A stretch of DNA of 64,000 nucleotides from Aeromonas tecta (GCF_000820185.1 NZ_CDCA01000036.1:310786-374785); one strand, 5' to 3'. Positions 26,984-37,736 are shown, numbered from the stretch's first letter. Notes: generated from the letters alone by a model not told the origin. Made by a program: numbers and translations.

Positions 26984-27316
26984 GTGAACCGCTTCGCTCT
27001 CGCTCGCCGGGAAGCTGCACTCTGTCTGCTGCTGACCCTGCTCTACTTCGCCGCCTGGTACGGCTCTGCTTATTTCATCCCGGAAGAGATAGAACTCTGG
27101 GACATGCCGCTCTGGTTCGTGCTCAGCTGCATCCTGATGCCGCTGCTGTTTATCGGCCTGTGCGCGCTGATGGTGGATCGCCTGTTTATCGACATCCCGC
27201 TCGATACCGAGGAGCCCTTCGCCGAGCCCCTGCAGGGGACCGGCACCCAGGGATCTGTTCATGCTTTCCACCAGCCCTCATCCCATCGCGAGGAGCCTCG
27301 TCGCCATGAATCTTGA
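26984..27316 (+). CDS. yhdT: YhdT family small membrane protein (DUF997)
   Basis: About 110 residues with two membrane helices (LCLLLTLLYFAAWYGSAYFI and LWFVLSCILMPLLFIGLCALMV), typical of YhdT, which always precedes panF. Function unknown; a small partner for PanF is a reasonable guess. I choose a GTG start at 26984 because GGAGG lies five bases before it and it removes a non-conserved N-terminus. The C-terminus overlaps the panF start by 11 bp and is longer than in E. coli YhdT. Confidence 0.85.
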   Translation: MNRFALARREAALCLLLTLLYFAAWYGSAYFIPEEIELWDMPLWFVLSCILMPLLFIGLCALMVDRLFIDIPLDTEEPFAEPLQGTGTQGSVHAFHQPSSHREEPRRHES

Positions 27317-28772
27317 GTTGATGCTCCCCCTCTTCATCTATCTGGCGCTGGTGCTGGGGGTCGGCTTCTGGGCCAGCCGTCATCGCGGCAACGGCGATTT
27401 CGTGCAGGAGTACTTCATCGGCAATCGCAGCATGGGGGGCCTGGTGCTGGCCATGACGCTGGTGGCCACCTATACCTCGGCGTCGTCCTTCATCGGCGGG
27501 CCGGGCGCTGCCTACAAAATTGGCCTCGGTTGGGTGCTGCTGGCGATGATCCAGCTGCCCACCGTCTGGCTCACCCTCGGCGTGCTGGGCAAGAAGTTCG
27601 CCATCATCGCCCGCCGGGTCAATGCGGTGACCATCAACGACATGCTGTGGGCCCGCTATCGCAGCAAGTGGGTAGTGGTGCTGGGCTCGGTGACCATCAT
27701 CCTGGCTTTCATCGCCACCATGGTGGTGCAGTTTATCGGCGGAGCCCGCCTGCTGGAGACCGCCACAGGCCTGAGTTATCAGCAGGGCCTGCTGCTTTTT
27801 GCCAGCTGCGTACTACTTTATACCGTCATTGGTGGCTTTCGCGCCGTGGTCATGACGGATGCCCTGCAGGGCATCATCATGCTGATCGGTACCGGCGCCC
27901 TGCTGACCGGGATCCTGATCGCCGGTGACGGTCTGCCCAACCTCATCCATCAACTCAAGGTGATCGATCCCAAGCTGGTGAGCCCGCAGGGGGCCGGCGA
28001 CATGCTGACCCAGCCCTTCATGCTGAGCTTCTGGGTGCTGGTCTGCGTCGGGGTAGTGGGGCTGCCCCACTCGGCGCTGCGCTGCTTCGGCTACCGTGAC
28101 AGCAAGGCGCTGCACCGCGGCATCCTCATCGGCACCGTGGTCAGTGCCTTGCTGATGTTTGGCATGCACCTGGCCGGCGCCTTGGGCCGCGCCATCCTGC
28201 CCGGCATGGACAGCCCGGACAAAATCATGCCGTCCCTGATGATGGAGGTGCTGCCGCCCTGGCTGGCGGGGGTCTTCCTGGCGGCGCCGATGGCGGCCAT
28301 CATGTCCACCATCGACTCCCAGCTGATCCAGGCCTCGGCAACCCTGGTGAAGGATCTCTACCTCAATTACCTGAGCCCGAAACACGAGCAACAGGAGAAG
28401 CTGGAGGTACGGGTGCCGCGCCTCTCCCTGCTCTGCACCCTGATCCTGGGCTCTCTGGTGCTGATGGCGGCGCTGCAACCCCCCGAGATGATCATCTGGC
28501 TCAACCTGCTCGCTTTCGGCGGCCTGCAGGCGGTGTTCCTCTGGCCCCTGGTGCTTGGCCTCTACTGGTCGCGCGCCAACGGCCAGGGGGCGCTGGCCAG
28601 CATGGTCTCCGGCATTGTCTGTTATGGCTGCTTGAGCCAATGGGACATCAAAGTCGCCGGCTTGCATGCCATAGTGCCGAGCCTGGGACTCGGGCTGGTC
28701 GCCTTCATTGTGGTGAGCCTGCTCACCCCGCCGCCAGATCAGGCCGTGCGCCGGTTATTTGATCCGCGATAA
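27306..28772 (+). CDS. panF: Sodium/pantothenate symporter
   Basis: PanF imports pantothenate with sodium through the inner membrane. The 488-residue SSS-family transporter starts MNLELMLPLFIYLALVLGVGFW with AGGAG before it, and contains YFIGNRSMGGLVLAMTLVATYTSASSFIGGPGAAYK, nearly identical to E. coli PanF, plus about 13 predicted membrane helices. It overlaps yhdT, so the pair is an operon. Confidence 0.95.
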   Translation: MNLELMLPLFIYLALVLGVGFWASRHRGNGDFVQEYFIGNRSMGGLVLAMTLVATYTSASSFIGGPGAAYKIGLGWVLLAMIQLPTVWLTLGVLGKKFAIIARRVNAVTINDMLWARYRSKWVVVLGSVTIILAFIATMVVQFIGGARLLETATGLSYQQGLLLFASCVLLYTVIGGFRAVVMTDALQGIIMLIGTGALLTGILIAGDGLPNLIHQLKVIDPKLVSPQGAGDMLTQPFMLSFWVLVCVGVVGLPHSALRCFGYRDSKALHRGILIGTVVSALLMFGMHLAGALGRAILPGMDSPDKIMPSLMMEVLPPWLAGVFLAAPMAAIMSTIDSQLIQASATLVKDLYLNYLSPKHEQQEKLEVRVPRLSLLCTLILGSLVLMAALQPPEMIIWLNLLAFGGLQAVFLWPLVLGLYWSRANGQGALASMVSGIVCYGCLSQWDIKVAGLHAIVPSLGLGLVAFIVVSLLTPPPDQAVRRLFDPR

Positions 28773-28860
28773 TAAATGACTCGATAAGGGATCCACTCCT
28801 ATCCCCAAATGAGTGTTTTACGGGTAAACTGTGCGCCGCATCACAAAATAGCGCCTGCCT

Positions 28861-30285
28861 ATGCCCGTACCGAACGCCAGACAGATCCTGACTCAAGCCC
28901 TGCAACGACTCGGTTATGCCTTGCTGTTGCCGGTCTCCATCCTGCCGCTGGCCGCGCTCTTGTATCGGCTCGGTCAGCCGGATGTGCTGGATCTGGCGGT
29001 GCTCTCCCTTGCGGGCAGCGCCCTGTTTGGCCAGATGCCACTCATCTATGCGGTAGCCATCGCCTTCGGCCTGAGTCGACAGGGGCAAGGGGCACAGGCG
29101 CTGGCCGGGGCGGTCAACTTCCTGTTGCTGAGCTCGGCGCTGGCAACCCTGGCGCCCGGTCTGCATGCGGACATGATCTGCGGTCTGCTGGCGGGGCTAA
29201 CCACGGCGCTGGTCTGCTCCTGGGCCCGCGGTCTGCACCTGCCTGGCTGGCTGCGCCCCTTGCAGGAGGACTTACCAGGCATGCTGCTCTCGGCCCTGGC
29301 CTGCCTGCTGCTGGTCATCCCGCTGTCACTGCTCTGGCCCTTGCTGGAGCAAGGCATCAGCCTGCTCGCTTCCAATTTGCTCAGCACTCCCTTTGGCGCC
29401 TTCTGCTATGGCGTGCTGAACCGCCTGCTGATCCCGCTCGGTCTGCACCAGGTACTGGGCAGCCTCGTCGGCCTGGGGGAGAGCAACCTGCAGGCCCTCG
29501 CCACCGCCCAGCCGCTGCACGAGGGTTATCTGGCGGGGCTCTACCCGGTCATCATGTTCGGTCTGCCCGGTGCCTGTTTCGCAATCTGGATCCATCGCAA
29601 GCGCATGCAACGGCTGCCACAGGGGGGCTTGCTGCTCACTCTGGCGCTCACCTCTGCCCTGACCGGGATCACCGAGCCTATCGAATTCCTGTTCGCCTTT
29701 ACCGCCCCCTGGCTGTTCCTGACCCACGCCCTGCTGACCGGGCTGTCGCTCGCCATCTGCAGTGGTCTGGGGATCAAGCTGGGCAGTTACTTCTCCGCCG
29801 GCTTGCTGGATATGGTGCTCAGCTACTCCTCCGGCGAGCACAGCTTCTGGCTCATTCCCCTCGGCATCCTGTTCTTCGTCGCCTATAGCCTGATCTTCTC
29901 GCTGCTGCTGGAACACGCCCCCCTCAGCCTGCCGAGCAAGCCCCTCGCCGAGGAGCTGCCACGGCTGGCGAGCGTGGCACCGACCGATCCGCAGATGCTG
30001 GCGATCCAATACCTCAAGGTGCTGGGGGGCATGGACAATCTGCAGGCCATGAGCGTCTGCCTGACCCGTCTCAGCCTGCGGGTGCGCGAGATGGCGCTGG
30101 TGGATCAACAGCGGCTGACCGGGCTGGGCTGTCTCTCCTGGATCGCCTTGAACGAGCATCAGCTGGTGCTGGTGCTGGGCCCCAACGCCAGTCTGATCGA
30201 GGGGCAGATCCGCATGCTGGCCGAGCGCCAGTCGGTACCGCTCGGTCTGGAACCAAGCCAGGCGCCCCTCAGCCAGAGCCGCTGA
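28861..30285 (+). CDS. Divergent PTS IIBC protein of the glucose/N-acetylglucosamine family
   Basis: 474 residues: a IIC membrane domain of about ten helices (to about residue 360) with the conserved GITEPIEFLF loop, joined to a IIB domain whose phospho-cysteine is C400 in SVCLTRLSLRV. Overall similarity to PtsG/NagE is low: the IIC glycine-histidine motif is GLHQ rather than the usual form and there is no IIA domain. No sugar catabolic gene is adjacent, so the substrate is unknown. Its stop and the LysR stop are four bases apart, converging. Confidence 0.8.
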   Translation: MPVPNARQILTQALQRLGYALLLPVSILPLAALLYRLGQPDVLDLAVLSLAGSALFGQMPLIYAVAIAFGLSRQGQGAQALAGAVNFLLLSSALATLAPGLHADMICGLLAGLTTALVCSWARGLHLPGWLRPLQEDLPGMLLSALACLLLVIPLSLLWPLLEQGISLLASNLLSTPFGAFCYGVLNRLLIPLGLHQVLGSLVGLGESNLQALATAQPLHEGYLAGLYPVIMFGLPGACFAIWIHRKRMQRLPQGGLLLTLALTSALTGITEPIEFLFAFTAPWLFLTHALLTGLSLAICSGLGIKLGSYFSAGLLDMVLSYSSGEHSFWLIPLGILFFVAYSLIFSLLLEHAPLSLPSKPLAEELPRLASVAPTDPQMLAIQYLKVLGGMDNLQAMSVCLTRLSLRVREMALVDQQRLTGLGCLSWIALNEHQLVLVLGPNASLIEGQIRMLAERQSVPLGLEPSQAPLSQSR

Positions 30286-30289
30286 CGGC

Positions 30290-31162
30290 TCAGGCGAAGG
30301 GCAGCCGATCGGCGACGAAGTCCATCAGACTGCGCAAGGCGGGGGCCAGATGCTCCCGGCTCGGGTAGATGAGATAGAACGGATTGGGGAGGATGGGCAA
30401 GTCCGGCAACACCTTCTGCAACGACCCCACCGCCAGATCGGCACGGCAGACATGATCCGGCAACAGTGCGATGCCCCCCTCATTGAGGGCCAGCTCCCGC
30501 AATGCCAGCAGGCTGTTGCTGATGCAGGCCCCCTGCGGCCGCCATCCTCCGTCCTGTAGCGGCCACACCGGCAGCGCCGAATGCACCAGACAGGCATGCA
30601 GTCCCAACTCCGAAAGCTGCTGCGGCGCGCCATGGCGGCTCAGATACCCAGGCGCCGCCACCAGATGGCGCGCTACCTGGCCGATGCGCCGGCAGATGAG
30701 GCTGGAATCTTTCAGGGGCGCCGCCCGCAGCGCCAGATCGTAACCCTCACCCACCAGATCCAGCTGCTCGTCACTCAGAGTCAGCTCCAGCACCACCTCG
30801 GGGTAGAGGGCGCGAAACTCCGCCAGGATCTTGCCAAGCAGCAGGGTGCCGGTCGCCTCGGGGGCGGTGACCCTCACCCGGCCAGCCGGGGCGCTGCGCA
30901 GCCTCGCCATCGCCAGATTGGCGCTGCGCGCCAGGGTCAGCAGCCCCTGGCAATGCTCCACATAGAGCTCCCCTTGCGGGGTCAGGCTGAGCCTGCGAGT
31001 GGTGCGTTGCAGTAAGCGCACCCCGAGCTGGGATTCGAGGCGCGAGATCTTCTGGCTCACCGAGGACTTGGGCATGCCGAGCACCTCGGCCGCCCGGGTG
31101 AAGCTGCCCTGCTCCACGACTGTGGCGAACAGCCCCATCAACTCCAGTTCGATATTGTTCAT
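30290..31162 (-). CDS. LysR-family transcriptional regulator
   Basis: 290 residues with an N-terminal winged helix-turn-helix (FTRAAEVLGMPKSSVSQKISRLESQLGVRLLQRTTRRLSLT) and a substrate-binding domain typical of the CrgA/DsdC-like LysR group. It is transcribed away from the oxidoreductase gene at 31262, whose start is about 100 bases away; by analogy with such pairs it probably controls that gene and itself. The effector is unknown. Confidence 0.92.
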   Translation of the reverse strand: MNNIELELMGLFATVVEQGSFTRAAEVLGMPKSSVSQKISRLESQLGVRLLQRTTRRLSLTPQGELYVEHCQGLLTLARSANLAMARLRSAPAGRVRVTAPEATGTLLLGKILAEFRALYPEVVLELTLSDEQLDLVGEGYDLALRAAPLKDSSLICRRIGQVARHLVAAPGYLSRHGAPQQLSELGLHACLVHSALPVWPLQDGGWRPQGACISNSLLALRELALNEGGIALLPDHVCRADLAVGSLQKVLPDLPILPNPFYLIYPSREHLAPALRSLMDFVADRLPFA

Positions 31163-31261
31163 CTATTCAAACAGTCTTTCTTAATTACCCATCTTAATGA
31201 GGATAATCTACCGGGCTAGACTACTTGGCAATCCACTCCTGCCGATTTGAAAGGAATTGCC

Positions 31262-32278
31262 ATGAAAGCCATTGCCCTCACCCATTATCTGCCAAGCGAT
31301 CACCCCCACTGCTTCATCGAAGCCCAGCTCCCTACCCCGACCCCGGGCCCGCGCGATCTGCTGGTGCGGGTCAACGCCACCTCCATCAACCCGGTCGATA
31401 CCAAGGTGCGCTCCCCCAAGGCCAAGGTGGAGGCGACTCCCCGGGTGCTCGGCTGGGATGCGGTGGGGGAAGTCGTGGCCGTGGGCCACGAGGTCACGCT
31501 GTTCAAGGCGGGCGACCGTGTCTGGTACGCCGGCGACATCAGCCGCCCCGGCAGCAACAGCGCCCTGCAACTGGTGGATGAACGCATCGCCGCCATCGCC
31601 CCGACCAGCCTGAGCGATGTGGAGGCCGCAGCTCTTCCATTGACCGCCATCACAGCCTGGGAGGCGCTGTTCGAGCGCATTGGTCTGACCCCCGAGAGCG
31701 AGGGACGACTGTTGATCATCGGTGGCGCCGGTGGCGTCGGCTCCATCGCCATCCAGCTCGCCCGTCAGCTCACCAGGATGGAAGTGATCGCCACCGCCTC
31801 CAGGCCAGAGACCCGAAAGTGGTGCCTCGAGATGGGGGCGCATCGGGTGGTGAGTCACCACAATCTGCAGGCGGAACTCGCGGCGCTGGGCATCAGTCAG
31901 CTCGATGCAATCTTCTGCACCAATGCCACCGAGCAGCACTGGGCCGCCATGGCGAGCCTCATTCGCCCGCTCGGCCACATCTGCACCATCGCCGAGTCGA
32001 GCGAGCCCTGGGATCTCGGCCTGCTCAAGCCCAAGAGCGTCACCTTCAGCCAGGAGTTCATGTTCACCCGCTCCCTGTTCCAGACCCCGGACATGATTGA
32101 GCAGCACCGGCTGCTCGGTCGGGTCGCCGCCCTGGTGGACGAAGGGGTACTCAAGAGCACGCTGACCAAGACGGTGCCCGCCCTGACCGCGGCCAGTCTG
32201 GCAAGCGCCCATGCCGAGGTGGAAGCGGGGCGCATGGTGGGCAAGTTGGTGATCGACATGAGCCGGTTCGCTGACTAA
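31262..32278 (+). CDS. Zinc-independent alcohol dehydrogenase / quinone oxidoreductase family protein
   Basis: About 338 residues of the medium-chain dehydrogenase superfamily: GroES-like N-terminus (VNATSINPVDTKVR, VLGWDAVGEVVAVG), Rossmann nucleotide-binding GGAGGVGSIAIQLARQL, and the family C-terminus EAGRMVGKLVIDM. No catalytic or structural zinc cysteine cluster is present, so it belongs with the zinc-lacking NADPH oxidoreductases. AAGGAA precedes ATG 31262; an earlier ATG at 31247 is less likely. Divergent LysR neighbour is the likely regulator. Substrate unknown. Confidence 0.87.
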   Translation: MKAIALTHYLPSDHPHCFIEAQLPTPTPGPRDLLVRVNATSINPVDTKVRSPKAKVEATPRVLGWDAVGEVVAVGHEVTLFKAGDRVWYAGDISRPGSNSALQLVDERIAAIAPTSLSDVEAAALPLTAITAWEALFERIGLTPESEGRLLIIGGAGGVGSIAIQLARQLTRMEVIATASRPETRKWCLEMGAHRVVSHHNLQAELAALGISQLDAIFCTNATEQHWAAMASLIRPLGHICTIAESSEPWDLGLLKPKSVTFSQEFMFTRSLFQTPDMIEQHRLLGRVAALVDEGVLKSTLTKTVPALTAASLASAHAEVEAGRMVGKLVIDMSRFAD

Positions 32279-32398
32279 TCCCTTGTGGGTAATAAAATGC
32301 ACCATCATGGGGTGAACTCACCAGCGCCAAGCCCCAACAGTGCACAGCGCCAGGAGCCGCCAAACCTGCAATCCACCCCATGACAGTGAAAAACAGAT

Positions 32399-32482
32399 AA
32401 AAAAGGGGCCATCCCGCCGGGATGGCCCTAAATACCTGAACGTTGGGGGTAACAATCACACACATATCCTTATGCAGGACGC
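32399..32482 (-). ncRNA. Candidate small RNA A (about 84 nt), sigma-54-type promoter
   Basis: On the minus strand a GC-rich stem (GGGCCATCCC pairing with itself across GGC, 32406-32428) is followed by six U residues ending at 32399: a strong intrinsic terminator with no minus-strand gene before it. About 75 bases upstream is the promoter element at 32492. The predicted RNA begins near 32482 with a short UCCU-loop-AGGA hairpin and a U/G-rich single-stranded middle. No known family was recognised; Qrr, GlmY and GcvB cores are absent. Confidence 0.5.
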
Positions 32483-32491
32483 ATTAACCTT

Positions 32492-32510
32492 TGCAGCTTG
32501 CGTGCCAAGT
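32492..32510 (-). promoter_or_regulatory. Sigma-54-like promoter
   Basis: The minus strand reads ACTTGGCACG-CAAG-CTGCA, matching the RpoN -24/-12 consensus (YTGGCACG-N4-TTGCW) with one mismatch and exact GG-N10-GC spacing. About 12 bases further lies the predicted start of small RNA A. A weak sigma-70 reading (TTGGCA-16-TAATGC) overlaps it. No enhancer-binding-protein site was recognised upstream. Confidence 0.55.
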
Positions 32511-32560
32511 CGTCATTTCCACGCAGGATCCTGAATTTTCCCCGCAATTTTCGCCCGTTT

Positions 32561-32649
32561 AAAAAAAAGCCACCCGAAGGTGGCTGAAAAGATGACGGAA
32601 CTTTCATAGAGCAAAGCATTCAGCGGGAACAAGTTGCTTCCCGTCACCC
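32561..32649 (-). ncRNA. Candidate small RNA B (about 89 nt)
   Basis: A second minus-strand terminator (AGCCACC/GGTGGCT with a 4-nt loop and eight U residues ending at 32561) again has no gene before it. The predicted RNA starts near 32649 with UGACGG, which can pair with CCGUCA some 50 nt later and enclose a CGGGAA/UUCCCG hairpin. A TGGCACG element lies upstream at 32668-32674. It sits directly behind candidate A in tandem orientation, so the pair may be co-regulated. Confidence 0.45.
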
Positions 32650-32659
32650 AATAAGGAAT

Positions 32660-32675
32660 ACATTAACCGTGCCAA
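32660..32675 (-). promoter_or_regulatory. Weak sigma-54-like element before small RNA B
   Basis: TTGGCACG-GTTA-ATGTA on the minus strand keeps the -24 half of the RpoN consensus but has GT instead of GC at -12. It is reported because the same TTGGCACG element occurs before small RNA A at a similar distance from its terminator. Confidence 0.3.
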
Positions 32676-32779
32676 CTTGGCAGGACGGTCGACGACGCCC
32701 TGCTTCACGGGCAAACCACGACAGCACTGGCCCATGATGATAGAATCCCGCGGTTTCACATTTATGAAGAGTCGACGCC

Positions 32780-33658
32780 ATGCCCTGGATACAAATTCGA
32801 ATCAACGCCACCGCCAAGACCGCGGACAAGGTGAGCAACATGCTGCTGGGGCGTGGAGCCCAGGCCGTGACCTTTATGGATGCCCAGGACGTGCCCGTTT
32901 ACGAGCCGCTGCCGGGGGAGACCCCGCTCTGGGGCGAGACCGAGGTGATGGGGCTGTTTGACGCCGAAACCGATCCGGCGCCGACCATCGCCTTCTTCCA
33001 GCAGATCTTCGGTGAAGACGTGGGCTACAAGGTCGAGCAGCTGGAAGACAAGGACTGGGTGCGGGAGTGGATGGATCACTTCCACCCCATGCAGTTCGGC
33101 GAGCGGCTCTGGATCTGCCCGAGCTGGCGCGATGTGCCCGACCCCGATGCGGTCAACGTCATGCTGGATCCGGGCCTGGCGTTCGGCACCGGCACCCACC
33201 CCACCACGGCGCTCTGCCTGCAGTGGCTGGACGGACTGGATCTGGCCGGTAAAACCGTGGTCGATTTTGGTTGCGGCTCCGGCATCCTCGGCATCGCCGC
33301 CCTCAAACTCGGCGCCGCCCGGGTCATCGGCATCGACATCGATCCCCAGGCCATCCAGGCCAGCCATGACAACGCCGAGCGCAACGGCGTCGCCGGTCAG
33401 ATAGAGCTCTATTTGCCGGCGGATCAGCCGCAAGGGGTGGAAGCGGACGTGGTGGTGGCCAATATCCTGGCCGGTCCGCTGCGCGAACTCGCGCCGCTCA
33501 TCGCCGGTCACGGCAAGCCCGGCAGCCTGATGGCCCTGTCCGGCGTGCTGGAGAGCCAGGCCCCTGAGCTGGAGACCATCTACGGCCAGTGGTTCGACAT
33601 GGACCCGACCGCAGTGAAAGAAGAGTGGTGTCGCCTGTCAGGCCGCAAGCACGGCTAA
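32780..33658 (+). CDS. prmA: Ribosomal protein L11 methyltransferase
   Basis: PrmA trimethylates lysines and the N-terminus of ribosomal protein L11 using S-adenosylmethionine. The 292-residue protein has the small N-terminal substrate-recognition domain ([22 protein letters not shown]), the [19 protein letters not shown] linker and SAM motif [21 protein letters not shown], then [13 protein letters not shown]. The ATG is preceded by a weak GAGTCG. A 3'-end repeat follows the stop, then a strong terminator. Confidence 0.96.
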   Translation: MPWIQIRINATAKTADKVSNMLLGRGAQAVTFMDAQDVPVYEPLPGETPLWGETEVMGLFDAETDPAPTIAFFQQIFGEDVGYKVEQLEDKDWVREWMDHFHPMQFGERLWICPSWRDVPDPDAVNVMLDPGLAFGTGTHPTTALCLQWLDGLDLAGKTVVDFGCGSGILGIAALKLGAARVIGIDIDPQAIQASHDNAERNGVAGQIELYLPADQPQGVEADVVVANILAGPLRELAPLIAGHGKPGSLMALSGVLESQAPELETIYGQWFDMDPTAVKEEWCRLSGRKHG

Positions 33659-33687
33659 ATCATCAGCACCGCGGTGACCGACACACC

Positions 33688-33705
33688 GGTCGCAAGCACG
33701 GCTGA
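33688..33705 (+). pseudogene. Short duplicate of the prmA 3' end
   Basis: CGCAAGCACGGCT recurs exactly 47 bases after its place in prmA, with the flanking CATCRGCAC also repeated; read in frame it gives GRKHG-stop, the last residues of PrmA. No start codon is associated, so this is a non-coding echo. Confidence 0.6.
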
Positions 33706-33737
33706 TCATCGGCACGGCGTATACACTACCGCAAAAC

Positions 33738-33770
33738 AACAAGGGCACCTTCGGGTGCCCTTGTTGTTTT
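33738..33770 (+). terminator. Intrinsic terminator after prmA
   Basis: AACAAGGGCACC and GGTGCCCTTGTT form a 12-bp stem closed by a UUCG tetraloop and followed by G-UUUUU. Confidence 0.9.
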
Positions 33771-33798
33771 TACGCGTCTCACACACTCGGGTCACCTC

Positions 33799-33829
33799 TT
33801 GGTACTTCCCTTCGTCAGGGAAGTGCCAA
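33799..33829. repeat. Unassigned 12-bp hairpin upstream of the acetyltransferase
   Basis: TTGGTACTTCCC pairs with GGGAAGTGCCAA (one G-T pair) around a 7-nt loop. No U-tract follows on either strand and the next gene starts about 130 bases later. It could be part of a 5' leader or a mobile palindrome; no function is assigned. Confidence 0.4.
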
Positions 33830-33957
33830 GGCTGAGCCCAGGCTCACTCTTATTGGTTGGCTAACGGCGTAAGATAGCGCTCAGCACCCGGATGAGGCTG
33901 GCAAATAACTTGTACCCATCCTCAGCCAGCAAGCAGCACAACAACAAGAGATGACTC

Positions 33958-34512
33958 ATGAGTGACTACCAGAAAATGATCGCCAGCCAGCCCTACAACT
34001 GTATGGCCCCCGAGCTGGATGAGATACGCCGGGAGACGGCCCGTCTCTATCGCCGTTTCAATCGGGCCGACGAGGAGGAAGAACAGCAGATCCTGCTGCA
34101 AGCGCTAGTGGGCGAACTGGCGGAAGGGGCCTTCATCTGCCCGCCTTTCTACTGCACCTATGGCCGCCACATCAGCCTGGGCAAAGGATCCTACATCAAC
34201 ATGGGGGCCACCATCTTGGATAATGCCCCGGTTCGCATCGGGGCCGGGGTCATGATAGGGCCGAACGTGCAGATCTACACCGCCGCCCACGCACTGGACG
34301 CAGATGCACGCATCGAAGGGGTGGAGACGGCGCTGCCAGTCACCATAGAGGACAGGGTCTGGATAGGAGGGGGCGCCATCCTCTTGCCCGGCGTCACCAT
34401 AGGACGGGAAGCCATCGTCGGCGCAGGCTCGGTCGTGACCAAGGACGTACCGGCGGGCGCTCGTGTAGTGGGCAATCCGGCCAGGATCCTGCCTTCCAAG
34501 CCAAAAAATTAG
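33958..34512 (+). CDS. Maltose/galactoside O-acetyltransferase-like protein
   Basis: A 184-residue sugar O-acetyltransferase: N-terminal helical MAC domain (YQKMIASQPYNCMAPELDEIRRETARLYRRFN) and a left-handed beta-helix of hexapeptide repeats with INMGATILDNAPVRIGAGVMIGPNVQIYTAAHAL, where the last histidine is the catalytic base of the family, and RVWIGGGAILLPGVTIGREAIVGAGSVVTKDV. It transfers acetyl from acetyl-CoA to sugars, probably for detoxification. Closest to Maa. Single gene. Confidence 0.9.
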   Translation: MSDYQKMIASQPYNCMAPELDEIRRETARLYRRFNRADEEEEQQILLQALVGELAEGAFICPPFYCTYGRHISLGKGSYINMGATILDNAPVRIGAGVMIGPNVQIYTAAHALDADARIEGVETALPVTIEDRVWIGGGAILLPGVTIGREAIVGAGSVVTKDVPAGARVVGNPARILPSKPKN

Positions 34513-34833
34513 CCGCAATAAAGCGTCCATAAAAATGAAGCCCAATGTCACGAGGACGTTGGGCTGTAAAAAGGTGCTACGGAATTGCGACTCTCATCGC
34601 AGAAAATTAGAAGGGGTTACCTTCTAAACTGGCAAAGGGATAATAACGGGGCGCAAACGTTTTACACAGCGTGATCGACCGGGATTGAGAACAGCCTCTC
34701 ACTATTTAAAAATTTCCCGGGCAACCCCTTTTTCCCCCTTGGCAAACGCACATTTATGCGTACAGCCTGATGGTCATATCAGTAAATAGAAAAAGCCCTG
34801 ATTAATCAGGGCTTTTTACTCACAATGCCGAGT
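34513..34833. other. Non-coding spacer between the acetyltransferase and ydjA
   Basis: No convincing gene. Two hairpins are present. AGCCCAATGT/ACGTTGGGCT near 34538-34563 has a U-run only on the minus strand, so it does not look like the end of the plus-strand gene. AAAAAGCCCTGATTAATCAGGGCTTTTT at 34792-34819 is a bidirectional terminator shared by the convergent genes. Confidence 0.55.
34792..34819. terminator. Bidirectional terminator between acetyltransferase and ydjA
   Basis: AAAAAGCCCTGATT and AATCAGGGCTTTTT form a perfect palindrome with A- and U-runs on each side, located 15 bases from the ydjA stop. Confidence 0.8.
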
Positions 34834-35382
34834 TTAGAAATGGCGGACAAATTCGTTGATCGGCAATTCGCGCAGCTTGCGCGCCTCCAGCATGGGGGTA
34901 CCAAGATAGAGGAAACCCACCAGCTGATCCCCCTCGGCCAGCCCCAGCCCGACCTTGATCTGTTCATCGAAGATGAACCAGCCGGAGCGCCAGATACCGT
35001 TGAAGCCCTGGGCCTGGGCGGCCATCTGCATCGCCATCAGGGCGCAGCCGGCGGAGAGCTCCTGCTCCAGCTTCGGCACCTTGGGGTGATCTTGATAGCG
35101 GGTGGCGACCGCCACCAGCAGTGGCGCACGCAGCGGGGCGGCGCGGCTCTTCTCGATGATCTCTTCGTCCTCGCCACGGGCACGGGCCGCCTCGGCCAGC
35201 AGGTTACCCAACCGCTCCCGTCCCTCTCCTTCAAACAAGATGAACTGCCAGGGGGTCAGGGTGCCGTGATCCGGCGCGCGCAGCCCCGCCTTGAGGATGT
35301 TGTCGAGCACCTCGCCACTCGGGGCCGGTGTGGTCAGGCGGCCACAGGAGTGGCGGTTCAGTAACAGGTTGAGGGCATCCAT
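34834..35382 (-). CDS. ydjA: Nitroreductase family protein YdjA
   Basis: A 182-residue minimal FMN-dependent nitroreductase. The FMN-binding N-terminus [16 protein letters not shown], the [26 protein letters not shown] block and C-terminal [11 protein letters not shown] plus GFLYLGTP correspond closely to E. coli YdjA. Physiological substrate unknown. In E. coli the gene also neighbours sppA and ansA, so the local order is conserved. Confidence 0.93.
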   Translation of the reverse strand: MDALNLLLNRHSCGRLTTPAPSGEVLDNILKAGLRAPDHGTLTPWQFILFEGEGRERLGNLLAEAARARGEDEEIIEKSRAAPLRAPLLVAVATRYQDHPKVPKLEQELSAGCALMAMQMAAQAQGFNGIWRSGWFIFDEQIKVGLGLAEGDQLVGFLYLGTPMLEARKLRELPINEFVRHF

Positions 35383-35488
35383 GGGCGACTCCGTGTGTCA
35401 GACAAGAAAGCGGGGACTGTGATGGCGCTACCCTAGCACAGCCAGGAGGTGGCGCAAAGGCGCCCGACCGCTCGGGAACAGGTAGTAT

Positions 35489-35511
35489 AAACCCCTGACT
35501 GGCAGGGGTTT
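35489..35511 (-). terminator. Intrinsic terminator after fadH
   Basis: AAACCCCTG and CAGGGGTTT pair across a 5-nt loop, 26 bases beyond the fadH stop. The U-tract is short on both strands, so it is of moderate strength. Confidence 0.55.
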
Positions 35512-35536
35512 TACACTATATCCGTTGCATTTTTGG

Positions 35537-37696
<2,160 letters not shown>

Positions 37697-37736
37697 TTAT
37701 CAAACTGAAGCTAGAGTAAAGAATCGAAAATTCTTT

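Noticed and set aside
32151..32465. 104-codon minus-strand frame antisense to the oxidoreductase end
   Set aside because: It includes the strong hairpin of small RNA A and overlaps a real gene on the other strand; no coding signal apart from openness.
32399..32482. Identification of small RNA A as Qrr, GlmY/GlmZ or GcvB
   Set aside because: The conserved cores of these RNAs are not found; only promoter type and size are similar.
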